Shown here: one piece after another, positions 25,997 through 32,649 of the stretch
Numbering within the stretch: the first letter of the stretch is position 1
Layout: each line of letters opens with the position of its first letter
Assembly: GCA_951813615.1 (NCBI GenBank)
Contig: OX638377.1
Location: 620,001 to 684,000, forward strand
From: an uncultured Latescibacterota bacterium
GTDB lineage: Bacteria; Latescibacterota; UBA2968; UBA8231
Direction: 5' to 3'
DNA length: 64,000 bases
Position numbers and translations under genes: made by a program
Notes under the pieces: generated by a model
Database searches by the model: none
Told to the model about the DNA's origin: nothing
Seen by the model: the letters and a program-made list of their open reading frames with translations, nothing else

Positions 25997-28147
25997 TCAG
26001 TATGCTACAGCGACGGGTTGCAGGCGGATCTCACGGCCCTTATCCGTCTCTACTTCCACCCGCGACAAATAGATGCCCGGGCCGACTAGCTGTCCGGCTT
26101 CATCCCGACCGTCCCAGCGGGCCGTATGGCGCCCCGCGGCCTGAGCCTCTGGCTGCGCTTGCCATACCCGCCGTCCGTCCAGGGCATAGATGCCGACTTT
26201 TACCTCGGACGCCTGCTGCACCCGGAACAAAGTATACTGGATGGATAACTGGTCGTTGACGCCGTCCCCCTGAGGGGTAAAAGCACGGCTTCCCACCTCG
26301 AGATCCCCCAGAACTCCCCTTGCCGAGGAGGCCGACGCTACCACCACCAGCTGGTTGGAACCAAGCTCCTCGCTGACATCACCGCCTTCGACCCGCTGCA
26401 ACAAGCTCTGTTCTCCGCGGTTGAAGACCTCCCCTCCGAACTCGCCGGCCTCGTCGTAGAGCACCGTTTCCAGCCCAATGCGCAGCCGCTGATCGCCCTC
26501 CGGACTCAAGCGGCGGGGCAAAAATACAACAAAACCGCTTTCCTCGTTCACGATGCTGTCCGGTTCCACCGCACCCAGGGGCTCACCTATCTCCAGCCAG
26601 CCGAACTCCGCTTCCGCCGGCGTCATGACCCGCACGACGTCGAAGCCGGTGCGATCCGCGCTGGAAAATTCAACGCCAATATCGTATACGAACGACTTTT
26701 TCTCGCCCGCCGGCACGCGCACTCTTCCGCCCTGCGGCTGGTGATCTTCTCCCAGGACCACCTCGCCCACGATCCGATCCGCCAACAGCGGCGCGATCTC
26801 GATCTGCAGCGAATCCAGCCGGGCAAAGTCAAAGAACGCATCCGTCTCCAGCTGCACCCGCAGTTGAAAGTAGCGCCCCCACGGCAGGCGCGGGTGCTGC
26901 CCCGACTCCTCGAGTGGCACCGACCAGAAACTCCAGTTTTTCAGATCCTCGACCACCGGCCCGCGGAATCCCACCGCCGGCACCGTGGCGCCGCGCGCCT
27001 CCAGTCTAGATATGGAACTGATCAAGGTCGCCCTCGGCACGGAGGAAGTCAGCCGTTCCCACTGTTTCTTGGTCACCTCCACGTGGGCTCCCAGATCGTC
27101 AAAGCCGAAGTAGGCCGTCGGAGTGTCGTCGCGACCCGTCCTGATCTCCACCTGGACGCGGATCGGACCGTCCTCGAGGGCGACCAACTGCTCCCCGTCC
27201 TTGCGCCACTTGCTCACCTCGAAGACCACTCGCCCGAAGTTGACCTCCCGCCCCAGGTCCACTATCTGCGATTCCCAGGTCGCCGTAGGTGCAAAACCCC
27301 GGCCGTAGACCTCCATCTCCGCATAAGCCGACTGGACGACGATCGGCTGACCGTCCAAAGTGACTCCGTCGGGGACTTCCAGCAGGCGCAAATAGCGCAA
27401 ATTCTGTAGCGGGAAGCGGACCTCGGTGACGCTGTCGCGGTTGGCTTGGCGGTAGGCCAGCTGATTTTCCAGCGGGCAGCAGAAGCCCGCCCCGCGCCAT
27501 CTGAAGCCCCGCGCCATCTCCTCTTCCATTATACCCCCCTCGTCCTGGCGGGCTGTCAGGCTGAATGATTTGAGGACATAGTTGGGACGAAAGGGCTGGT
27601 CGCTGTCGGGGCTCACCCCCTCGGGAGGGTAGAACACAAAGCGCTCCACCGGCACCTGCGCGCCCATATCTATCGTGTAATAGAAAGACGACCCCGATGG
27701 TGGGCGGCTGCGCTGGTCGGCGACCTCGTCCCTGCGCTCGACGTAGGTGGCGGGATCGCCGTCGACGAAGACGAGGAGGTCGGGCTGGTACAAAATGCCA
27801 TAATTCCCCAGGTTCTCGTCGCGGCTCTTTAATAGAAAGTTGCCGTGTCCCAGCCACAAACGCGGATGACCCGGGTGGTAAACCGGGTCGAAGGTGAACC
27901 TGAAGGGCTGCCAAGGTCCCAACCGAGGCAAGAGGTTCTCGTCCGGCTTGAGTTCGAAAGGCTGGAGCGCCCCGGCGGTGGTCGAGTCGTCCGTCATCAG
28001 GCTGAAATCCGCTACTTCCGTCCAGGAAACGCCACCCTCTCCTCCGAGCCGCCACCAATTTTCTTGGGCCGCCCCAGGGCTGCAAAACCCTGCAATCCCA
28101 CCCAGCACGGCAAAAGCCAAAATCGCCACTTTCGCGTTTATGCGCAC
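25997..28147 (-). CDS. Large secreted protein with C-terminal FlgD-type domain
   Basis: About 716 residues with a signal peptide (RINAKVAILAFAVLGG to GAAQ). No enzyme domain is recognised. The middle contains discoidin-like or jelly-roll-looking segments (LRYLRLLEVPDG, YFQLRVQLETDAFFDFARLDSLQIEI). The C-terminus has FTPQGDGVNDQLSIQYTLF, VGIYALDGRRVW and HTARWDGRDEAGQLVGPGIY, the FlgD Ig-like module common at the ends of surface proteins in Latescibacteria, Poribacteria and similar phyla. It is GC-rich like the core genome. The start is GTG at 28147 with GAGG upstream, 7 bases after the APH stop. Confidence 0.78.
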   Translation of the reverse strand: MRINAKVAILAFAVLGGIAGFCSPGAAQENWWRLGGEGGVSWTEVADFSLMTDDSTTAGALQPFELKPDENLLPRLGPWQPFRFTFDPVYHPGHPRLWLGHGNFLLKSRDENLGNYGILYQPDLLVFVDGDPATYVERRDEVADQRSRPPSGSSFYYTIDMGAQVPVERFVFYPPEGVSPDSDQPFRPNYVLKSFSLTARQDEGGIMEEEMARGFRWRGAGFCCPLENQLAYRQANRDSVTEVRFPLQNLRYLRLLEVPDGVTLDGQPIVVQSAYAEMEVYGRGFAPTATWESQIVDLGREVNFGRVVFEVSKWRKDGEQLVALEDGPIRVQVEIRTGRDDTPTAYFGFDDLGAHVEVTKKQWERLTSSVPRATLISSISRLEARGATVPAVGFRGPVVEDLKNWSFWSVPLEESGQHPRLPWGRYFQLRVQLETDAFFDFARLDSLQIEIAPLLADRIVGEVVLGEDHQPQGGRVRVPAGEKKSFVYDIGVEFSSADRTGFDVVRVMTPAEAEFGWLEIGEPLGAVEPDSIVNEESGFVVFLPRRLSPEGDQRLRIGLETVLYDEAGEFGGEVFNRGEQSLLQRVEGGDVSEELGSNQLVVVASASSARGVLGDLEVGSRAFTPQGDGVNDQLSIQYTLFRVQQASEVKVGIYALDGRRVWQAQPEAQAAGRHTARWDGRDEAGQLVGPGIYLSRVEVETDKGREIRLQPVAVAY

Positions 28148-28154
28148 CCGAACC

Positions 28155-29150
28155 TCAGGAATCCACAAGGCTTTTTAATCCACTTTCCAAGTCATCCAGC
28201 CATTGCGGCGTTTTGGGGTGAAAGGCTCCCAGCACTTCCCAGAACCAGCACAAACCGGCGCCCATGGTGGCTTGTCTGACTTTAAGGTACGTCTCATCTG
28301 GTTCTATCCGCACTCCACCTGCCTCCGCATACCCCGACCAAAACTCCTGCGGATAGTGATCGCGACCATAAATTTCTTGAGGTTCTCGGGTAAACTCTGC
28401 TGCGACATGCAGTTGTTCATGTAGAAGGTCGCCAGTCGCTCCATTCTCAAAATCGTAAATGCCGACTATATGACCGTCATCATCAACCAAAAGATTGTGT
28501 ATAGCTGCATCTCCCCATAGAAGCCCTTGAGGACTCGGATTCGGCACGACATCAATCTTGTCCAGAAGATCTTCGATAATGGGCAACTTGGCTTGACAAT
28601 CTTCTGGCAGGTCGGCTACCAAGTCCTGATTGTAAAGGAGCTTTCTCCGTATGTCTTCTCGCCATTGGGTCACATCCTGCACGGGCAGAAGACCGTCGGA
28701 TACTCTCTGTTCATTGATGGCAGCGACCACTGAGCCAAATTCTTTGAGCAGGCGACACCGCCGATCATCGCTAGTACTGGGCCTCTCGAAAAAGTCTCGT
28801 CCTTGAGTGCCGGGGAGCAGACTAGAAATCAGATAAGGATATCCGAACACATCGGTATCCTCGCATAATAGACTGATCTCCGGGACGGGCAGAGTGGTTG
28901 TATCGCGTAACAATGCGGTAATATTGAAATCGACCGCTAGCGAGAAGGCTTTTCGATACTTGATCTTGATCACATAGCTGCCGTCGCAACACACGGCCTT
29001 ATAGACACAGTTGGTTGGATTTGCTGCAAGTTCAGTCCATTCGATAACCGAGCCTAGCCCCTGTCTAGCAAAAGCCACGGCTCCCTGCTCAGCAGTGAAA
29101 GTCGGCCTTGCCTTGGAGGCTTCTATAAATGCTTGCTTGCTGATCGCCAA
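28155..29150 (-). CDS. Aminoglycoside phosphotransferase-family kinase
   Basis: 331 residues of the APH/choline kinase fold. The nucleotide region VIKIKYRKAF holds the ATP lysine. The catalytic loop is LLWGDAAIHNLLVDDDG, the equivalent of HGDxxxxN with W for H, and GIYDFENGATGD supplies the metal-binding acid. The phosphate acceptor may be an antibiotic, a sugar or an amino acid; resistance is not implied. TTG at 29150 has GGAG upstream. It follows attC site A and so looks like a cassette gene, but its own attC is missing: the next gene begins 7 bases after the stop. Confidence 0.8.
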   Translation of the reverse strand: MAISKQAFIEASKARPTFTAEQGAVAFARQGLGSVIEWTELAANPTNCVYKAVCCDGSYVIKIKYRKAFSLAVDFNITALLRDTTTLPVPEISLLCEDTDVFGYPYLISSLLPGTQGRDFFERPSTSDDRRCRLLKEFGSVVAAINEQRVSDGLLPVQDVTQWREDIRRKLLYNQDLVADLPEDCQAKLPIIEDLLDKIDVVPNPSPQGLLWGDAAIHNLLVDDDGHIVGIYDFENGATGDLLHEQLHVAAEFTREPQEIYGRDHYPQEFWSGYAEAGGVRIEPDETYLKVRQATMGAGLCWFWEVLGAFHPKTPQWLDDLESGLKSLVDS

Positions 29151-29217
29151 ATCTACGCTCCGATATACTGTAACTTTCTTGATGTGCTAACTGATGTGTG
29201 CAAGGATCTCATTTTTC

Positions 29218-29302
29218 GCGTAACGTTTTCGCCGTGCCCGAACCGCGACAGCGGTTGGGCAAAGGCGCGCCAGCGCCGAAGCCGGGCACGGACGTGTTAT
29301 GT
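29218..29302 (-). other. Integron attC site A
   Basis: On the minus strand: 1L ACATAAC (29302-29296), 1R GTTACGC (29224-29218). Inner stem CCGTGCCCG (29232-29240) / CGGGCACGG (29283-29291) is perfect. The centre (AACCGCGACAGCGGTTGGGC) is shared with sites C and F. The hydrolase stop codon lies inside 1L. Confidence 0.88.
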
Positions 29303-30025
29303 GCTGTGGACAAATTTCTTTACAAATTCCCTCAAGAAACCTTGGAGTATTTCTTCGTGCCCAAGCCAAATTTGGTGATGGGCATTCTCAAGAAACTCCA
29401 AACGCGCGTTCGGCAACAGTTGAGCAAGTTGCTCGACTGGCCAACTCGGCCTGATATCCTGTCTGCCATACACGAAGAGCCCAGGTACGGTCAATGATGC
29501 TAGGTCCCGAAACAGCTCTGGGCGTTTAATATATTCCTTCCAAGACTCGTTGACCTGCTTGTTCACCTCCATATTCGCTGGATATGCCTGCTCTGGCGGT
29601 GCCTCAAGCCCCTGATCACGCCGCTCGCTGTAGATTCGGTGCCAGTCCCGATCGTTGTGTACCCGACCTCCTGAAAGACAAATGAAGCCATGCACGTGCT
29701 CGGGGTATCGCATTGAATAGGCCAACGATAAGTCCGCCCCGAATGAGTGGCCAACCATGATCCAGCGATCGACACCGTAGTGATGACGAATGGCGTGCAA
29801 GTCCTCAAGGCAGGTTTCAAGTGTATAAGGATCCGCCTTGTCAGACCGACCACATCCTCTGTGATCGAAGCGAATCACTTCACACAGATCATCGAGCATT
29901 CCTGCAAGGGGTTCAAGATAGTCGCAGCAGCCAGGACCACCACTGCACAGCACCAACGGCACTCCTCTCCCCTGCACTATTGTCCACAGACGGAGATTTC
30001 CAATATCAACAAGCGACTCTGTCAT
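29297..30025 (-). CDS. Alpha/beta hydrolase, proline iminopeptidase-like (integron cassette)
   Basis: 242 residues. HGG-like oxyanion segment is LVLCSGGPGCCDYLEPL; IRFDHRGCGRSDKADPYT is the classic strand-4 block. The nucleophile elbow is WIMVGHSFGADLSLAYSM (GHSFG, Ser about 101). PGLFVYGRQDIRPSW carries the acid and ENAHHQIW the histidine. This order fits the S33 prolyl aminopeptidase/haloperoxidase-like group; the substrate is unknown. Start ATG at 30025; a TTG 12 bases earlier is possible. The stop TAA is part of attC site A, so the cassette has almost no untranslated tail. Confidence 0.85.
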   Translation of the reverse strand: MTESLVDIGNLRLWTIVQGRGVPLVLCSGGPGCCDYLEPLAGMLDDLCEVIRFDHRGCGRSDKADPYTLETCLEDLHAIRHHYGVDRWIMVGHSFGADLSLAYSMRYPEHVHGFICLSGGRVHNDRDWHRIYSERRDQGLEAPPEQAYPANMEVNKQVNESWKEYIKRPELFRDLASLTVPGLFVYGRQDIRPSWPVEQLAQLLPNARLEFLENAHHQIWLGHEEILQGFLREFVKKFVHST

Positions 30026-30052
30026 TTGCCGAAGCAACTAAATGCCCATTGC

Positions 30053-30150
30053 ACATAACGTTTTCATGGTTTTTGAACCCCGAGCTTGTCGGGGGGTTGC
30101 CGAAGGCCAAGGCGGCGTAAGCCGCCGCAGCACAAAACGCTGTGTTATCT
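30053..30150 (-). other. Integron attC site B
   Basis: On the minus strand: 1L AGATAAC (30150-30144), 1R GTTATGT (30059-30053). Stem CGTTTT/AAAACG flanks two internal hairpins, CCCCGAGCTTGTCGGGG and GGCGGCGTAAGCCGCC. 1R is the exact reverse complement of 1L in site A, closing the hydrolase cassette. Confidence 0.87.
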
Positions 30151-30251
30151 GCCGTGGCAGCTTGGGCTGATAGTGCATCACCCATCCGATCAGGCTCCCC
30201 TTTTGCCGCTTATAGCAGTGGAAAGGCAACAGGGTGACACCATCCAGCGGG

Positions 30252-30727
30252 TCATAGTAGCATCGTCAGGCCGATTTCCTCACCATACGTCTTGCCATTA
30301 CGGACAAAACCGCATTTTTCGTAGAAACCGACAGGACTCCCTTCGCCGAGCCTACAACTTACAAGCAGTTCCTTGGCCTGGGGACGGGTTTTGACGTATG
30401 TCACCAACAGCTCGATGGCGCGGCGGCCGAAACCCAGGCCGTGATAAGCCTCGGCGACCATGAAGCGCCAGAGGAAATACTCAGATTGCTCGGCATCGTC
30501 GTGGAGCATCACAAATCCAACCGGCTCTTCATCAGCATATATGGCGCGAAACCAGGCCTTGGGCTCGAAGTATGCTTGGGCGATGGAGAAGGCATTGTTG
30601 GCAACAAAGTTCTTCTTGGGCTCCGTGAGGGTGTTGCTCAGGCCGCAGACTGTCCCTACAGTGTCGGCATTAACTTCGCGTAAGCTTACGTTGGCGGTAG
30701 CGGTAACTTCGGTTTTTTTTCAGGCAT
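30252..30727 (-). pseudogene. GNAT acetyltransferase with a frameshift in an A8 tract (integron cassette)
   Basis: N-acetyltransferase of about 158 residues. EPVGFVMLHDD is strand 4, and FMVAEAYHGLGFGRRAIELLV holds the acetyl-CoA loop (Q/RxxGxG form: YHGLGFGR). SPVGFYEKCGFVRNGKTYGEE is the C-terminal block. The reading frame is open only from about 30717. The ATG at 30727, with GTGGAG upstream, is followed by CCTG and eight A residues (30712-30719 by my count). Nine A would put the ATG in frame and give MPEKKTEVTATANVSLRE. It is therefore a one-base frameshift, a slippage site or a sequencing error. Confidence 0.75.
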
Positions 30728-30787
30728 TTAGAACTCCACTGTTGGCTGTATTAATAACGCTAATGTAGTTGATGTTGGAACTTTCAT
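30728..30787 (-). CDS. 19-residue ORF preceding the GNAT gene
   Basis: MKVPTSTTLALLIQPTVEF, with AAGGA 8 bases before the ATG; its TAA touches the GNAT ATG (TAAATG). It could be a leader peptide that couples translation to the acetyltransferase, or simply provide ribosomes to a cassette that brings no promoter. It is short, so it may be chance. Confidence 0.4.
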   Translation of the reverse strand: MKVPTSTTLALLIQPTVEF

Positions 30788-30826
30788 AAGGCTATCCTTT
30801 CTTACCGACGATTTCTGTGCTGTGGC

Positions 30827-30908
30827 AGATAACGTTTCTGTGCCGTTCCTGAACCGCGCAGCGGTTGGGCGAAGGCCCGAAGGGGCCGTAGCCGGGAGCA
30901 CGTTATTA
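30827..30908 (-). other. Integron attC site C
   Basis: On the minus strand: 1L TAATAAC (30908-30902), 1R GTTATCT (30833-30827). Stem GTTCCTG / CGGGAGC. The centre GAACCGCGCAGCGGTTGGGC is identical to site F. 1R is the exact reverse complement of site B's 1L. Confidence 0.88.
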
Positions 30909-30920
30909 GCCGGCGTTGCC

Positions 30921-31514
30921 TCATGTTCCAGAAGAGTCCACGCCCCATAATCGACGAGCAAGTGGCAAGAACATCCTTTGAAGTAATCCGATCGCATCTT
31001 TTGCCTCTTCCGAGACGGCACCTTGACCAAGCTGGGGTGCTTGAATCTTCATCGCCTGCTGGAAAAAGTCACTCTTAACAGGTTCGCTCTTCGATGTGTC
31101 TTTGGGGTGAACGTAAGGATTTCGATACAGTTTTCGCAATCGGTCAAGGTCTTCGCTTTCCGACGGAGTCAATGAAGCATCGGCTCGGGCCTGCCTTACT
31201 AGGTCCGCAAAGCCGGCGTCGTCTACCTTCTTCCCGTGATCGAGTTTGCCCCCGATTCCCTTTGCTGCCCGGTATTGCGAGCGAATCAATTCCTCAAATG
31301 CTAGTTGAGCCATCACAATAGATGCGACGAATGCACCCATCAGCCAACATAGCCTCGCCTCTTCGAAATACTCATAGGCCAACACTGGAACGGGTACGTA
31401 ATCGTCATCCTGGAAAGAGAGTAGGAACCTGAGCCGTTCCATCCGGCCAGGATGGGCTCGCTCGTTGGCTTCTCTTATGAGTTCGTCCAAGTTGGTTTCA
31501 GAATACTCTGGCAT
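30921..31514 (-). CDS. HEPN-domain protein (integron cassette)
   Basis: 197 residues from ATG at 31514. The middle is all-helical: ARLCWLMGAFVASIVMAQLAFEELIR. The motif RNPYVH, a Rx4H signature with N after R, ends the second helical hairpin (LDRLRKLYRNPYVHPKD). This is the catalytic signature of HEPN ribonucleases found in toxins, CRISPR effectors and phage-defence proteins. Charged linkers with no membrane segment suggest a cytoplasmic protein. A TTG at 31550 would add 12 residues and enter attC site D. Alternative: a DUF4145-like or other noncatalytic HEPN relative. Confidence 0.68.
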   Translation of the reverse strand: MPEYSETNLDELIREANERAHPGRMERLRFLLSFQDDDYVPVPVLAYEYFEEARLCWLMGAFVASIVMAQLAFEELIRSQYRAAKGIGGKLDHGKKVDDAGFADLVRQARADASLTPSESEDLDRLRKLYRNPYVHPKDTSKSEPVKSDFFQQAMKIQAPQLGQGAVSEEAKDAIGLLQRMFLPLARRLWGVDSSGT

Positions 31515-31554
31515 ATTGCCTAGAAGGTCTTCTCGTGTCGTGTTTGGCAATGTC

Positions 31555-31641
31555 GCCTAACGGTTGGTGCACTTGTGAACTTGCTGCAAGCAAGGTAGGT
31601 CGAGGGGCGTCAGGCCCGAGCCACAAGTGCTGCTGTTAGCC
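31555..31641 (-). other. Integron attC site D
   Basis: The most canonical site. On the minus strand: 1L GGCTAAC (31641-31635), 1R GTTAGGC (31561-31555), which fits GTTRRRY fully. The 9-base stem GCACTTGTG (31569-31577) / CACAAGTGC (31622-31630) is perfect. Confidence 0.93.
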
Positions 31642-31674
31642 GAAGATATCATCATGCAGGTCGATGCTGCCAGC

Positions 31675-32451
31675 CTAGGCTTGTTCGCGCCATATTCGCT
31701 TGGCCAACATGAACCTAGGCACTTTTGCAACGTTCTGAGACCGAGCGTGTACGATCAGCGGATGGCAGAGCACGGCATCGCCTGGCTCTCCCGTAAGTTC
31801 AACAACCCTAACCTTTATATTCTCAATTTCTGCATTCTGCTCCATCAGACGAGCAACTCGTTCGTTCATCGGTCCTGTGTTGTTCCGTAGATCCACCAGC
31901 CATGGGTGCGCTTTGAAGAACGTATTGTGGGGGCCTCCCTTAGCCTCTACACCCCGGCGATGATATCGCAAGAGGAGCTTATGGGCTCCCTCCAGAATAA
32001 GCGTTCCACCCCCCTGCGGTAAGACGTGGGACATAAAAATAAAGATGAACAGACCTTCTTTCCCATTTATGATTTCCAACGGATCTGAGTCCCAGTGCCA
32101 TCCCGTCGGAATATTCCACATATCGGGGGATTCAGGCATCGTGTGGAGCAAGGTGCCCCAGTGGGTGGGTGATTTCCAGCTCGGACCTAGGAGCTGGGTG
32201 ATCGCATCTGTGATCTTCTGGTCGCCAATATTCCAAAGGTCTCGGTTCGCTTGCAGTATCTTGATGAGTCCTTTTGTCGGGCGATTCCAGGTTGAGGGAT
32301 CTTCGCGATCGAAGCCGTATCTCTGCTCAAGTATTTCCCATATGTACGTCATCACGCGGTGCGTAAGTGTGCGATCAAAAGCCGATTCGAGGCGGACGTA
32401 CCCGTTCAGATGGAAGCGTTCAATGTCCTCTTGAGAGAGAATTTGATTCAT
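31675..32451 (-). CDS. Phytanoyl-CoA dioxygenase-family protein (integron cassette)
   Basis: Fe(II)/2-oxoglutarate dioxygenase of the PhyH family, 258 residues. The iron ligands are HxD in GWHWDSDPLEI and the distal H in CHPLIVHARS; MLAKRIWREQA ends the protein. GGGTLILEGAHKLLLRYHRRG is the family block that follows the HxD. The start is ATG at 32451 (MNQILSQEDIERFHLNGYVRL, the usual PhyH opening); earlier in-frame ATGs lie in attC site E. The substrate is unknown. Two further PhyH genes (61479, 62972) are in the GC-rich chromosome. Confidence 0.85.
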   Translation of the reverse strand: MNQILSQEDIERFHLNGYVRLESAFDRTLTHRVMTYIWEILEQRYGFDREDPSTWNRPTKGLIKILQANRDLWNIGDQKITDAITQLLGPSWKSPTHWGTLLHTMPESPDMWNIPTGWHWDSDPLEIINGKEGLFIFIFMSHVLPQGGGTLILEGAHKLLLRYHRRGVEAKGGPHNTFFKAHPWLVDLRNNTGPMNERVARLMEQNAEIENIKVRVVELTGEPGDAVLCHPLIVHARSQNVAKVPRFMLAKRIWREQA

Positions 32452-32481
32452 CGATGAAGTCACATTTCCTTGGGTATTTTT

Positions 32482-32575
32482 GGATAACGGTTCTTCCATT
32501 GATGACCCTAGCGAATGCCAAGGTGCCGAAGGCCCAGCCACCGTATGGCGGCGTAGCGTCAATGGGATGTTAGAG
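32482..32575 (-). other. Integron attC site E
   Basis: On the minus strand: 1L CTCTAAC (32575-32569), 1R GTTATCC (32488-32482). Stem CCATTGATG (32496-32504) / CGTCAATGG (32557-32565) with one wobble. 1R matches the complement of site D's 1L with one mismatch. Confidence 0.82.
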
Positions 32576-32649
32576 GACGTGAAAATTATATCTCGTGTAA
32601 TGATAAGGAGTCTGAATTAGCGATTTTTAACCAGCAGTAGTTGGGGAAC

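Noticed and set aside
28204..28424. Small plus-strand frames inside the APH gene
   Set aside because: No support beyond open reading; the APH frame has all motifs.
28155..29150. APH-type kinase as an antibiotic-resistance gene
   Set aside because: The fold is shared by kinases of many small molecules and the catalytic H is replaced by W; resistance cannot be claimed.
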